Assembly: GCF_036320965.1 (NCBI RefSeq)
Contig: NC_092238.1
Coordinates: 23,515,903-23,579,902, forward strand
Length of the DNA stretch: 64,000 nt
From: Panulirus ornatus
Lineage: Eukaryota > Arthropoda > Malacostraca > Decapoda > Palinuridae
Reading direction: 5' to 3'
Below are positions 35,454 to 47,062 of this stretch, one piece after another (position 1 is the first letter of the stretch; each line of letters starts with the position of its first letter). The notes under the pieces were generated by a model, which saw only the letters and a program-made list of their open reading frames with translations, was not told where the DNA came from and ran no database searches. Position numbers and translations under genes: made by a program.

Positions 35454-36158
35454 TTTTAAATGTTTTTTTTTTTTTTTTTTTTATACTTTGTCGCTGTCTC
35501 CCGCGTTTGCGAGGTAGCGCAAGGAAACAGACGAAAGAAATGCCCCCCCCCATACACATGTATATACATACGTCCACACATGCAAATATACATACCTACA
35601 CAGCTTTCCATGGTTTACCCCAGATGCTTCACATGCCTTGATTCAATCCACTGACAGCACGTCAGCCCCGGTATACCACATCGCTCCAATTCACTCTATT
35701 CCTTGCCCTCCTTTCACCCTCCTGCATGTTCAGGCCCCGATCACACAAAATCTTTTTCACTCCATCTTTCCACCTCCAATTTGGTCTCCCTCTTCTCCTC
35801 GTTCCCTCCACCTCCGACACATATATCCTCTTGGTCAATCTTTCCTCACTCATCCTCTCCATGTGCCCAAACCACTTCAAAACACCCTCTTCTGCTCTCT
35901 CAACCACGCTCTTTTTATTTCCACACATCCCTCTTACCCTTACGTTACTCACTCGATCAAACCACCTCACACCACACATTGTCCTCAAACATCTCATTTC
36001 CAGCACATCCATCCTCCTGCGCACAACTCTATCCATAGCCCACGCCTCGCAACCATACAACATTGTTGGAACCACTATTCCTTCAAACATACCCATTTTT
36101 GCTTTCCGAGATAATGTTCTCGACTTCCACACATTCTTCAAGGCCCCCTTTTAAATGT
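35454..36158 (-). mobile_element. LINE-A copy A14 with perfect 10-bp target-site duplication
   Basis: TTTTAAATGT occurs at 35454-35463 and 36149-36158, exactly bounding T run, hairpin, short UTR and 159 C-terminal codons (35662-36141, KNVWKSRTLSRKAKM to VVYRG). This is the clearest single insertion in the window and fixes the element's 3' end and insertion chemistry. Recent, since both repeat copies are identical. Confidence 0.9.
35484..35525 (-). other. LINE-A 3'-terminal hairpin, reference example
   Basis: On the element strand, CTTGCGCTACCTCGCAAACG then CGGGAGACAGCGACAAAG precedes the poly(A). CCTCGC and GCGGG can pair around an AAAC loop (a bulged U or a U-G pair), with GCT/AGC possibly closing it. 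The same hairpin ends every LINE-A copy and, slightly changed, SINE-1. Likely the RT recognition element; that role is inference from other LINE/SINE pairs. Confidence 0.6.
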
Positions 36159-36384
36159 ACACATTTTTTTTTATGTGCATAGATAAGTAGAATTATGCTT
36201 TCTCTGATAGGTATTGTATCTTGAATTCAGTGTGTATTTGATGTCAGGAATGTAAGAACACTTGTTAGTAAAAAATTAATGCTAAGCATATGAATTGTAG
36301 GTACAGTAAGCATCTGTTGTAAAATTCTGATCTTGAAAAGTAGAAATTTTTAGTTAAAATTATTTTTATGTACTTATTTTCTTC
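36159..36384. other. AT-rich stretch, nothing recognised
   Basis: No motif and no long frame. Confidence 0.5.
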
Positions 36385-36700
36385 CCCATTTTAGTAAGGT
36401 AGCATCTGGAACAAATGATTAGTAGCCTATCATTGGGAGCCAAGCCCTACAGAATTTTCCATAGTTTACCTTTACCACTTCATTTTCTCTTATTCAAAGT
36501 TCTGACAGCATGTCATCCCCTGTGTATCACAGCAATCCAGGTCATTGTATTCCATGCCCACTTCTCACCCCTCAGTCTCTCCCTTCCTTTCCTTCCTCCT
36601 CTTCTTTTTCATTGCTCTTCTTTGTCGGTCGTTAGTGCATTCTTGTCCTCTCCATATGTCCAAACCATTTTAGCACACAAAGTCAACAGTTTTGTTGCTT
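36385..36700 (-). mobile_element. very old LINE-A-like 3' relic
   Basis: Order and wording follow the LINE-A minus-strand 3' UTR and coding end at low identity: CTACAGAATTTTCCATAGTT, GACAGCATGTCATCCCCTG, GTGTATCACA, TTGTATTCCATGCCCAC, CCATATGTCCAAACCATTTT. Stops in all frames. Confidence 0.45.
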
Positions 36701-36895
36701 AGTAACAGGTAGAAGCAGTTTAGGTAGGAGCCTCTGAAAACATTGCATTGGAGTTGCCCTCTGCCTGATGAGGGTGAGGCTTGATAGGCTAAAAAGCATC
36801 ACTGGAGTTCACCAGTTATGGAGACACTTTTGCTGTGGCCACCTCCTTAAGGTAATTGCAGTAGGGAACATGCATCAGAGATATAGATAGATAGA
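36701..36895 (+). mobile_element. SINE-2 copy a
   Basis: Shares with 39395-39695 the blocks GTAGGAGCCTCT, GAGGGTGAGGCTT, GGCTAAAAAG, CACTGGAGTTCACCAGTTAT and GGAGAC. Ends TTTTGCTGTGGCCACC, then CATCAGAGATATAGATAGA, a tail it shares with LINE-D at 3395-3455. No coding capacity. Confidence 0.6.
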
Positions 36896-37345
36896 TGGAT
36901 CAATCCATTTCATCCTAGTAAGGTATAGATAGCTTGATAGATCATTCCCTCTCATCCTAGTATGTTTAATGACATGCTGGTACAGAAAATTTTCCTTTAA
37001 CTCGGTAACTTGTCTCCATGATTTCCTGTCACTATGAGAAACCACATCCCACCAGTCTGTCTTCTTATATTTGAAATCCCCCTTTATCAATACTTCTTCC
37101 CTGAGAATTGCATGATTTACTGGTTTGTATACCATCCTGGTTTTTCCGTCATTGTTATTATATGTTTGTACTGGATCATTTAAAATTTTTGAGGATTATA
37201 CATCAACACAACCATGATAGAACTCTCCACTTCTTTCCTACAGTTTCCTACAGTTATGTATTTTGTGAATGGGCCATCTACCACTGTCCTGAAACTGAAG
37301 CATTTCTCTTATTAGGAGAGTCAAACCTCCTCCCCTTCTTTTTCT
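36896..37345 (-). pseudogene. LINE-B endonuclease-domain fragment
   Basis: The minus strand reads NHAILREEVLIKGDFKYKKT, then DWWDVVSHSDRKSWRQVTEL, ENFLYQHV, KHTRMRGNDLSSYLYLTR. GDFxYKxIDW is the LINE (APE-type) endonuclease motif, with N of GDFN replaced by K here. Degenerate and cut at 37345 by LINE-A A15. Confidence 0.55.
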
Positions 37346-38688
37346 GTGATGTCCCCATGGTTGTTTAATTTGTTTATGGATGGCGTTGTTAGGGAGGTGA
37401 ATGCAAGAGTTTTGGAAAGAGGGGCAAGTATGCAGTCTGTTGTGGATGAGAGAGCTTGGGAAGTGAGTCAGTTGTTGTTCGCTGATGATACATCGTTGGT
37501 TGGTGGCTGATTCATGTGAGAAACTGCAGAAGCTGGTGACTGAGTTTGGTAAATTGTGTGGAAGAAGAAAGCTGAGTGTGAATGTGAATAAGAGCAAGGT
37601 TATTAGGTACAGTAGGGTTGAGGGGCAAGTTAATTGGGAGGTAAGTTTGAATGGAGAAAAAGTGGAGGAAGTGAAGTGTTTTAGATATCTGGGAGTGGAT
37701 TTAGCAGTGGATGGAACCATGGAAGCGGAAGTGAATCATAGGTTGGGGGATGGGGCGAAAGTTCTGGGAGTGTTGAAAAATGTGTGGAAGTCGAGAACGT
37801 TATCATGGAAAGCAAACATGGGTATGCTTGAAGGAATAGTGGTTCCAACAATGTTATATGGTTGCGAGGCGTGGGCTATGGATAGAGTTGTGCAGAGGAG
37901 GGTGGATGTGCTGGAAATGAGATGTTTGAGGACAATATGTGGTGTGAGGTGGTTCGATCAAGTAAGTAATGAAAGGGTAAGAGAGATGTGTGGTAATGAG
38001 AAGAGTGTGGTTGAAAGAGCAGGTGTTTTGCAATGGTTTGGTCACATGGAGAGAATGAGTGAGGAAAGATTGACAAAGAGGATATATGTGTTAGAGGTGG
38101 AGGGAACGAGCAGAAGTGGGAGACCAAATTGGAGGTGGAAAGATGGAGTGAAACAGATTTTGAGTGATCGGGGCCTGAACATGCATGAGGGTGAAAGGCG
38201 TGCAAGGAATAGAGTGAATTGGAATGATGTGGTATACCGGGGTCGACGTGCATTCAATGGATTGAACCAAGGCATGTGAAGCGTCTGAGGTAAACCATGG
38301 AAAGTTTTGTGGGGCCTGGATGTGGAAAAGGAGCTGTGGTTTCGGTGCATTATACATGATAGCTAGAGACTGAGTGTGAACGAATGGGGCCTTTGTTGTC
38401 TTTTCTTAGCGCTACCTTGTGCACATGAGGGGGGAGGGGGCTGTCATTTCCCATCATCAGGGTGGCATCGGGAATGAATAAGGGCAGACAGTATGAATTA
38501 TGTACATGTGTATACATGTATATGTCTTTGTGTGTATATATATGTATACGTTGAGATGTATAGGTATGTATATGTGCGTGTTTGGATGTGTATGTATATA
38601 CATGTGTATGTGGGTGGGTTGGGCCATTCTTTTGTCTGTTTCCTTGCGCTTCCTCGCTAATGCAGGAGACAGCGACAAAGTAAAATGA
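37346..38688 (+). mobile_element. LINE-A copy A15, older long-UTR subfamily
   Basis: Begins at TGTGATGTCCCCATGG (motif B) and ends GACAGCGACAAAGTAAAATG. Keeps the long 3' UTR (GGGGCCTGGATGTGG, GTCTTTTCTTAGCGCTACC, GTTGAGATGTATAGGTATG) missing from younger copies. Confidence 0.85.
37347..38279 (+). pseudogene. LINE-A RT C-terminal coding remnant with 4-nt frameshift
   Basis: FADD is present as GCTGATGATACATCG, followed by an extra TTGG near 37498 that shifts the frame. From 37485 the frame is open to 38279 through YLGVDLAVDG, LYGCEAWAMDR, CGVRWFDQVSNERV and GRPNWRWKDGVKQIL. Three codons are lost near VVERAGVLQWFGH. Dead copy. Confidence 0.78.
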
Positions 38689-38827
38689 TGAATAAATACT
38701 ATCATATACCTCTCTGGATGGAAAACTTGATATCTTATCTCTTCTGTAAGCTTTGTTTCTGTAGCTCCAACATTATCAAGTGCATCTTCCCTTCAACAAT
38801 CCTTAGATTCCAATTCTTTACTTTCTT
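38689..38827. other. short stretch between LINE-A A15 and SINE-1, possibly LINE-B
   Basis: Its place between an EN fragment and an ORF1-like segment on the same strand suggests LINE-B, but I see no protein motif. Confidence 0.35.
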
Positions 38828-39054
38828 TCTTTTAAACTATTCGCCATTTCCCGCATTAGCGAGGTAGCGTTAAGAACAGAGGACTGGGCCTTTGAGGGAA
38901 TACCCTCACCTGGCCCAATTCTCTGTTCCTTCTTTTGGAAAATTAAAAAAAAACCGAGAGGGGAGGCTTGCCAGCCCCCCGCTCCCTCCCCTTTTAGTCG
39001 CCTTCTACGACACGCAGGGAATACGTGGGAAGTACTCTTAATCCCCTATCCTCT
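38828..39054 (-). mobile_element. SINE-1 copy, lacking the last bases of its 5' end
   Basis: AAACTATTCGCCATTTCCCG to AATCCCCTATCC; the CCCAGGGAT end is missing and no (TA)n follows, unlike other full copies. Confidence 0.82.
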
Positions 39055-39394
39055 ATAAATTCATTAGCACTTATATTCAATACTTTGTCTATCATTACTA
39101 TTATCTAAAATTTCTGACCTCTCTGCACAGTTGGTGTGAGTGGTCTGAACTTTTGCTTCATTTGGCATCTTCCATATATTTTTTGCTTATGGCTATGTTC
39201 TTTATTTCCCCCCACCCCTTCTACCCTTAGTCTGTCACACTTCATAAACACTGCTAAATTCCACCATGTTTTTAATTTTGTGTTTTAATACCTTCTTGAA
39301 AAATTATTCCAAATTAACATAACCATAATGTGTTTGCCCTTCCCTGTATTAACTGTAACCATCAGTCTTTTTCTTTACTTTATCACCAAGATTA
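39055..39394. other. stretch without a recognised gene
   Basis: May be decayed LINE-B between SINE insertions; no motif supports that directly. Confidence 0.35.
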
Positions 39395-39695
39395 GGTAGA
39401 AACATTAGGTAGAAGTAGTATGTAGGAACATTAGATGGCAGCAATATGTAGAAGTAGTAGGTTGTAATATTAGACGGACAGATTATGTAGAAGTATTTGG
39501 TAGAAACCATGGGTAGGAGCCTCTCAAAGCACTGTGGTGGAATTCCCTCTGCCCCTGGCCTTTTAAGGGTGAGGCTTTAAAGGCTAAAAAGTGACACTGG
39601 AGTTCACCAGTTATGGAGACTTTTTCCATCGCCACTCCCATGAGGATTTTCCTGAAGGGAACAGGCTTCAGATATATAGGGAGATAGGTATCACT
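39395..39695 (+). mobile_element. SINE-2 copy b with 5' short repeats
   Basis: 39395-39500 holds diverged repeats of AGGTAGAAGTAGTATGTAG / GAACATTAG. The body matches copy a (GGAGCCTCTC, GGGTGAGGCTTTA, CACTGGAGTTCACCAGTTAT). The tail is GGGAACAGGCTTCAGATATA then TAGGGAGATAGG. Confidence 0.6.
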
Positions 39696-40560
39696 GGGAT
39701 TGCATCTGGTAAACCTTTGATGAGCATTTCTACTTTCTTTCTTTAGCATTTCTTCTCTATTTGGCATGTGTTCATTCTCTAGTTCAAAAATAATCAGAGA
39801 TTTACATCTGTGGAGTTCTTGGTTAACTAATTTTTCTAATTGAGGTGCCACCCACATTACAGCTAAGTCCATCAGTTTTAGTTCATTTGCTTCCGTGCTT
39901 CCTACTTTCCTTATCTATATAATCTTCTTTTTTGCAAATATTCATTGATCCTGTATGCTCTGCACTTTTGTGAAATTCTCATGTACCATGACAATTTTTT
40001 ATTTGTTTTGTTTCTTACAGTACATATTGTTCTATTTACAGCTTCATTCATTGCCCTAGACACCTCAGTTTCAGTGTCTCCAGATTCCTTTCTTACTGAA
40101 TCAGTCAACATGTTCTAAATCTGATGTCCAATCCCAAAAGCTGCACCTCCCTTCTCACTATTACCATCAGTGTATGCACTCAAATTTGTGGGAATTTCCT
40201 CATGTTCAACAGCCTTTAGGACATCTGGAATAGCCCTTCCTGACCTATCCTGCTTACCAATTACTTTACCTTCCTTCTCAGTGTATATGATTTATTTCCC
40301 CTCAAATGATGCTAATCTGTTCTCATGATCATTTACCATAATTTTTGATTTCCTGAGTTCCTCTGTCATTTTCATGACACCTTTAATGACATTCAAATTG
40401 ATTTTTGAGTTTCGGTTCTTCCATCTCTAATTGCATTAATCTCTGATCGTGGGTTTTTATCATTTCAGCCAACATCTCCAATATTTTGCTCTTTGGTGAC
40501 GCATGTTTAATCCTTTCCTCTTTCTTCTGTTTTGTTTATCTTGTCACAATTGCCAGGTCT
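39696..40560 (-). pseudogene. possible LINE-B ORF1 remnant (coiled-coil-like)
   Basis: The minus strand reads MLAEMIKTHDQRLMQLEMEE, then (frameshifted) KGVMKMTEELRKSKIMVND and HENRLASFEGK, a charged heptad-like stretch. Further on are SVRKESGDTETEVSRAMNEA and EKLVNQELHRCKSLIIFELE. This resembles the ORF1 N-terminal coiled coil of jockey/CR1 LINEs, and lies upstream of an EN fragment on the same strand. Several stops. Family assignment is inference. Confidence 0.4.
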
Positions 40561-40984
40561 TGATATTCTCCCTTATCATAAACCGTATCTGGCTAACATG
40601 GAATTGAGAAGGGTAAAATGGATCAACGACTACCTTTGGTGGTCTGCTGTCAGGACTGACTTTGACCAATTTCCTTACTCACATTTATTGTTCTCTTATT
40701 TTCTTGGTTCAGGCAGTGTAACTGTCTCAAACAGTCCTTGTAATAATACAAAGAATAATTGAGATAGTTAGCACATAGATAGGCTTTATTCCTTTGAGAT
40801 AGAAAGTTAGCTCATAAATAGGCTTTATCTGAGGAATGATTTATTGATAAACCATTAAAACTCTGTTGCCATCAGGTAATATATATTTTACCATCTAAAT
40901 ATGTACTGTGATACTTCTGTCCTTGATTTCTTGATTTATTTGTTCAGTACTCACAAGTCACCCACTCACAATGTTTGTTGTTTG
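40561..40984. other. stretch without a gene; short tandem duplication
   Basis: A pair of about 34 bp near 40760-40830 (AGTTAGCACATAGATAGGCT and AGTTAGCTCATAAATAGGCT). Nothing else recognised. Confidence 0.45.
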
Positions 40985-41790
40985 GATATCATTTACATGC
41001 TCATTTCTAATTCCCTTTTGTACTTTATGTGAAGAGAGTTTTACACCTGTGGTGCCCCGTCTCTAGAACACTTTCTATCATACAATCTGTTAAATTCATG
41101 TATGTCATCTGCATTAACCATTCCTTCAATCTGCTCCATTCATCCATCACTCTTATGCTGTAAAAGTGTTTCATTGCACCCATATTTACAATTTTCTACC
41201 TTAATTTCATGTTATGTCTCCTGGCTGCTTTATCCCTACATCTCTCAAAATGCTGTCTGCTATCCACCTCATTTGTCTCTTTATGAAACTTAAAGGTTGT
41301 GACCAGGTCTTGAGTTTTTGCTCTTCCATGGTAGATAAATTTGAAGCCTCCAGCTTTTCCTTGTAGCTTAGCTCTTTTAATTATGGCACCATCTTTGTTG
41401 CCTTCCCCTGGACTTTCTCTATGAGCTTCTTTAAGTGTGGTGATCAAACTTTAGAAGCATATTCCATTTTTAGCTTTATATATAACATGAATAGTTTACT
41501 CAATATTTCCTTTTCCATGTACTTGAAAGCTGCTTTGATATTTGCCAGCAGACTGTTTGTTTCCTTACCTACTCTCCTAGTATGAGATTATAGGGACAGG
41601 TTATGGACAATGTCAACTCCCATGTTCTCAAACAAACAAACTTGAAGCTTATTTCCTGCTAAGTGATAATTGTATTGAAGCCATCTTTGACTTGGTCCCT
41701 TTCTCATTACTTTACATTTGCTCTGGTTGAATTTCTTCAACCACATTTCAAACCAGTCTTTGAGTCTGCCTGTCTTTAATTGCCTTTTTG
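40985..41790 (-). pseudogene. LINE-B copy B2, RT C-terminus and 3' end
   Basis: Minus strand from FKPW..-type sequence (QSWFEMWLKKFNQSKCKVM) to the 3'-terminal GAGAGTTTTACACCTGTGG. It follows B3 directly in tandem, 5'-truncated at about 41790. Stops throughout. Confidence 0.6.
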
Positions 41791-41794
41791 GACT

Positions 41795-43213
41795 GTTGAA
41801 GGAGGGAGTTTTGCACTCATGGGGCCTTATCTCTTGAAAACTCCCTAATACTGTACAGCCTTTTGAAATTATGCAAGCTTTCTTCTTTAACCATGTCCTC
41901 GGTCAATCTGATCCATTTATCCACCTCTTTTAAACTATGAATTATTTCTTTACATTCTTATTTAAAAATTTCTTAATTTTCATGTTATGTTCTGTGGTTG
42001 CTGTATCCGTACGTCTCTCAGAGCTTTGTCCAGTTTGTTTTTATCTTTTGAATGCTTAGAGATTGTGATCAGGTCACATCAGTGTTCCCTTTTCCAAGGT
42101 GGGTAAATTTAGAGCCCCCAACCTTTCCTAGTAATGTAGCGTTGTTAAGTCTGGTACCATTTTTTTTTTTTTTTTTTTATTATCCTCCTCTGGACCTTCT
42201 CCAAGAGTTCTTTGTGTTTCTTTAGGTGCATCGCTTGAACCTGAGAAGCATTTTTAGTTTTGGCCATATGTAGGATATGAATAGCTTGCTTAGTATTTGT
42301 CTATCCATGTGCATCAAAGCTATTCTAATATTTACCAGCATAAAGTGTGTCTTCTTGGCCATTCTCTTAATATAGGACTCTAGTGACAAATTAATGAAAA
42401 TGTTTACTCCCAGGTCCCTCTCACACAAAATCTTGAAGCTTATATCCTACCAGGGAATGATCATATTTAGGTCATCTTTTGCTTTGTCCATCCCTGTTAC
42501 TCTACATTTGCTAGGGCTGATTTTCATCAACCACATTTCTGACCAACTCTGGTTTCTGTTTAGGTTCTCTTGTAAGCTGATGCAATCATCCTCACTTTCT
42601 ACTTCCCTCATAACTTTTGCATCATCTGGAAACATATTCTGATAGGATTCTATACTATCAGGCAAGTCATTGATATAGATTAAGAAGATTAATTGTCCCA
42701 AAATGAAACCCTCTGGTGTTCCATTTGTCATCTCCATCCACATGGAAGTCACCTCTGACATGCTTCCTTTGTTCCCTCCCACAGAGATAATCTTATATCC
42801 AGTGAAGGAGTGTCCCCCACTTATTCCTGCTTGATGATCTTGCTTAATAATCAGATTAATATGTAGTAGTGTCAAATGCCTTCTGGAAGGTCAGATACAG
42901 ACAATCCACCCAGCTTTCCCTTTTGAACAGGACTGGGTTCACTCTCTCGTAAAACACTAAGAGGTAGGTTACACATGACCTCCTCTCCCTAAAATCATGC
43001 TGTCTCTCACTTACAAAATTTCTCCTTTGCCAAAAGTCATGCATTTGCTTTCTTTTAATCTTTTTCCAGAACTTTACACACCATACTCATTAGTGAGATT
43101 GGTCTATAGGTCAGTGACTGTTCCCAGTCCCTTTTCTCATGATATAGGTATGATGTTTGCCCTTTTCCATTTCTTAAGCACTATTCCTCTCAACGATGAC
43201 TTCTTGAACAGTA
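41795..43213 (-). pseudogene. LINE-B copy B3, RT domain (degenerate)
   Basis: The minus strand reads FVSERQHDFRERRSCVTYLL, then RESWVDCLYLTFQKAFDTTT (motif A), TNGTPEGFILGQLIFLIYIN (motif B, normally [20 protein letters not shown]), MFPDDAKVMREV (motif C, FADD decayed to FPDD), NRNQSWSEMWLMKISPSKCR, RDLGVNIFINLS and LFISYIWPKLKM. These are jockey/CR1-type RT landmarks. A (T)n run at 42163-42178 and several frameshifts interrupt it. Used as the LINE-B reference in this window. Confidence 0.7.
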
Positions 43214-43715
43214 ATTAAAGTGGTTCATCTGATCACACCCTCATAAATGTAGGTATTCTAACAGCAGCTCCCCCTCCAGCAGTCCCTTGTAAGTGTAAAT
43301 ACTGGCATCTCAACAAAGCTGGCTGGAATAACTTGCATAGCTTCTTTTATGACTTTCCTTGGGTAAATTACCGTTTCTTATGCAGTGATGCTTCTGTTTC
43401 CACCAAATGCATAACAGAGGTTATTCTTGCTGGAATGGAAGCATTTACCCCTTCTTTCTCCAAGACGACCTCTTCATCCAATTCATGTTCAGCCGTTCAT
43501 GTTCTGAGGCCATTCAGGCAAGTGATCAGGCACATCAAGCTTGGAAAAAAAAATCACCTTCCTCTGGCTCCCATTCAGCTTTTATCAGTGCCCATAATTG
43601 CTGCAAGCATGTTATCCATGAGGTGAAGCTTTCCTTTATTCAAAGGAATTGCAATAACCTCTCCTTGTCATCCATTGATAGGTCTTTGTTTTTATTGTGT
43701 ATTTCTAATAGTTGA
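43214..43715 (+). pseudogene. LINE-C fragment: linker downstream of the endonuclease
   Basis: The + strand reads SSDHTLINVGILTAAPPPAV, KYWHLNKAGWNNLHSFFYDF, PWVNYRF, TKCITEVILAGMEAFTPSFS, CSEAIQASDQAHQAWKK, SHSAFISAHNCCK and KLSFIQRNCNNLS. SSDH is the end of an APE endonuclease; the rest is the usual linker of I/jockey-like LINEs. One frameshift near 43480. A second LINE-C copy lies at 48480. Confidence 0.6.
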
Positions 43716-43809
43716 TTGCGCTATTTTTTTTAGTATTATGTACTAATGACACCACTATGCTCTTCACAACAGTTGCTCTTCCCATTATGTAATGTCTGAA
43801 TGAGCCATG

Positions 43810-43810
<1 letters not shown>

Positions 43811-43869
<59 letters not shown>
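43811..43869. repeat. (GT)n microsatellite
   Basis: About 58 bp of pure GT. Confidence 0.98.
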
Positions 43870-43949
43870 ACCTTTTCTTTAGTTGGCCATATATTTTCTG
43901 GCATTTTCCACTGACTCCCAGCACCCTCCTGAAATCTTCTTGCATTGAT

Positions 43950-44640
43950 TTGAAAGGATGATTAGAATGACTTCAGAGTGTTGATTAATTTGGCCTAGAG
44001 GGCTCATTAATGTGACTTGGAAATGGTGAATGCTGTGGCTTGAAAGGATTGAATGATTTGTTTTAGAAGGTTGAATGATTAGCTTTAGAACATTGAATGG
44101 TGTGGCTTTAGAAGGTTAAATGGCCAGTTTTTAGAAGGTTGAATGATATGGCTTTTGAAGGTTGATTTATGTGGCTTTAGAAAGGTTCATTTGTAAGAGT
44201 TAAGCATGGTAGTTTGTATGGTCTATATGATGATTGGTGTGGCTTTAGAAGGTTAGTTGTAAGGGTTTTAGAAGATTGGATGTTTTGGTTAGCTTTAGAA
44301 ACTTTATTGGGGTGACTTAAGAGAGTTGGCTTGGGATGTAATATTTATAATCTGATTTGTGTGAATACGGTATTAGAATGGTATGACATAAGAGGATAGG
44401 ATTGTGTGATTTCAAAAGGTTGGAATGATGTGACTTTAGAAAGTTGTTTAATGGTGCTTTATAATATGAGTTTGTATAGCTTTAGAAGTATTGTTAATAT
44501 TTCATTGAGTTTTTGATATAGCTTTAGAATATTGACAGATGTGTCTTCAGATGGCTCACATAGATTTTGGAAACTGATTGGTGTGGTTATAAAAGATTGA
44601 TTGGTTTGGCTTTATAAGGATGATGTCATTGGCTGGTACA
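43950..44640. repeat. ancient minisatellite, unit about 26-27 bp
   Basis: Repeated diverged wording GGTGTGGCTTTAGAAGGTTG plus AATGAT (for example 44099, 44160, 44238, 44580). Units differ a lot, so the array is old and no longer homogenising. Confidence 0.65.
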
Positions 44641-45838
44641 GACTTGTTGCCTAGGTTATAATTACATGAAGGTTAAATCATGAATGTATTATCACACTCC
44701 AAATGAATTTTTAGGAGAAATTTATATTTGCTAGTATGTTAGATATCAGAATTTTGATCCTTAAGCTGCAGCTAGTTGGTTTGGGAGAACATTGTAGCTA
44801 GCAGCATTATCTAGTGGTTTTGCTGTGTAAAGAGAAGAATCGATGAAAGTTGTGCTATGAGAGGCAGCTTCTAGCAATACTGATGAAAGTGTATGGGAGT
44901 GAGAGTGATGATGTAAGTGAGTAGGAGATTTTAGCCTGGATGGAGAGGGGTGACATTACAGGGAGATGGAAGGTTGGGGGTAAGGAGCTAGTTAGGGGTG
45001 AGAGGGGCCAGCAACAGGTGACCTTATTGAATGTTCAGGTTCCTGACTATAGTGCTAGCTCCTTCATAGAAAGTGTGGGTCCCTACCCTAACCTTTAGCT
45101 CCATAATGTATGTTGAATCCTGCCTATCCTTCCACTCAAGATATCTTCACACCCCCTCTGCTCTTTCAGACAGCACACCACCCACAGAGCCTCATAAGAC
45201 AGCACATTATCCACCCTGCCACTCAGAACTGTACACTACCAACATTGGTACTCATCCTGCAACCCAGGACCAACCAAATTGTTGGGTTAGCAGTGAGCGT
45301 GGATGGTAGAGTAGGTAGGGTTGGGGTCTCGGGTTCACCATCGGGCCTTGACCAGGTTAGTGGGGTGACATCATCACCTGAGAGCAACCTCTACTTAAGT
45401 CTGGCTGACTGCCTCCCTCTCTGACTCCTGTTCCTTTATGAATCAAGTTCCCAAGCTGCATGGATTAAAACATAATCAGACATGGCTAAATGGCTTTTAT
45501 GAAGCCCTGGTTAATGACATTCCATTAGCCAGTACCAATGTGAGTCATCTTTCCTTTCTTTATGTATACCTTGAACTAGTTTTTGGAGCTGCCTTCTACC
45601 CACTCCATAATTGATTGTGCAACCAGGCTTCCTTGAGAATGACTTAGTCATCAATGTTGTATGTTTCTATAGATTCTTGTTTATTTGGTGCAGTCTAGCT
45701 GACCTGGGATACTTTTTTCCATATATATAAACAAAGCAAGGGTCTTTTCATGGTGTTACTTACATTAGTTAGTAGTTGGTTGAATATATGAAAGAGTGTA
45801 AGGAAGTGAGGCCAGATTGATTTGGGTGAAAATGAAAA
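44641..45838. other. stretch with no gene recognised
   Basis: 45070-45430 carries frames of 78 and 104 codons (45073 and 45110) without a known motif and with no neighbouring support. No LINE or SINE match seen. Confidence 0.45.
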
Positions 45839-46190
45839 TGGTTTAGGAGAGTTGGATGACTTATTAATATTAATGCCTGTGCTTTTGATAACAGGAGGAA
45901 TGAGGAAGAGATGAGAGTGTTTTGGGAGGTGGTGAGTGAGCACGTCAATGATTCTGATGCATGGGATCAAACAATAGTGATTGGTGATTTTAATGCCAGT
46001 GAGTGATGTGGCAGTTGGAGAGCATGGAGTATCTAGTGTGAATGAATATGGTGAAAAACTTGTGGTGTTGTATTCTGAAAAAGGAATCTTGCTTGGAAAT
46101 ACCTGGTTAAACAGGAGGAACATATCCAGGATATGGTCAAGGATGTTGACTTATGAACTTTCTGGGAGGGGGGATTATGAACTTTGAATG
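45839..46190 (+). pseudogene. LINE endonuclease fragment, LINE-A-like
   Basis: The + strand reads FWEVVSEHVNDSDAWDQTIV, IGDFNA, a frameshift/stop, then GEHGVSSVNEYGEKLVVLYS, EKGILLGNTWLNRRNISRIW. GDFNA and NxxGxxL..L..xxGLxxxNTWF are APE endonuclease landmarks; the second half resembles NTWFKKRDIHKYTYVSRRDG of copy A19. Old and broken. The only sequence here covering the central endonuclease of that type. Confidence 0.55.
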
Positions 46191-46339
46191 GGTGAAAAGC
46201 TCAAAACAAAAGTAGCATGTTAGAACACATTATATCTTTAAGACTACATTTTTTCAGATATTTGAATGTTAGATTTTTTTTATGTTAGCTGAGATGGCAT
46301 AAGCAACTAAGGCCCTAATCAAGGCCATCCCAGAAGAAG

Positions 46340-47062
46340 AATGGCCCTTCCACTCATATACACACATATGCACATAAACACCCATACACTCACGTATACA
46401 TACATGCAGATATACATATCAACATATACTTATCAACATGTATATATATATACATACACAGACATATGTACACATGTACATATTCACACTTGCCTTCATC
46501 CATTCCTGTCACTACCTCGCCCCACAGGAAACAGCATTGCTACTCCCTGCTTCAGCAGGGTAGCAACAGGAAAACAGACAAAAAAGGCCACATTCGCTCA
46601 CACTCAGTCTCTAGCTGTCATGTGTAATGCACCAAAAGCACAGCTCCCTATTCATGTCCAGGCTTCACAGACCTTTCCATGGTTTACCTCAGACATTTCA
46701 CATGCCCTGGTTCAGTCCATTGACAGCACATCGACCCTGGTTTACCACATCTTGCGCGCCTCTTACCCTCCTGTATGTTCAGGCCCCAATCGCTCAAAAT
46801 CTTTTTCACTCCATCCTTCCACCTCCAGTTTGGTCTCCCACTTCTTCTTGTTCCCTCCACATCTGACAAATATATCCTCTTTGTCAATCTTTCCTCACTC
46901 ATTCTCCCCATATGTCCAAACCACTTCAACACACCCTCTTCTGCTCTTTCAACCACACTCGTTTTTTCTCCACACATCTCGCTTACCCTTTCACTATTTA
47001 CTCGATCAAACCACCTCACACCACATATTGTCCTCAGACATTTCATTCCCAACACATCCACT
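46340..47062 (-). mobile_element. LINE-A copy A16, old, minus arm of a fold-back
   Basis: Old long 3' UTR (CATACACTCACGTATACA to AAAACAGACAAAAAAGGCC, CTAGCTGTCATGTGTAATGC), then 126 open codons (46684-47061) from MDVLGMKCLRTICGVRWFDR to GRPNWRWKDGVKKILSDWG, with no VVYRG end. Switches orientation at 47062. Confidence 0.75.

Noticed and set aside
45073..45424. Overlapping frames of 78 and 104 codons as a small gene
   Set aside because: No motif, no splice or promoter support, length within chance expectation.
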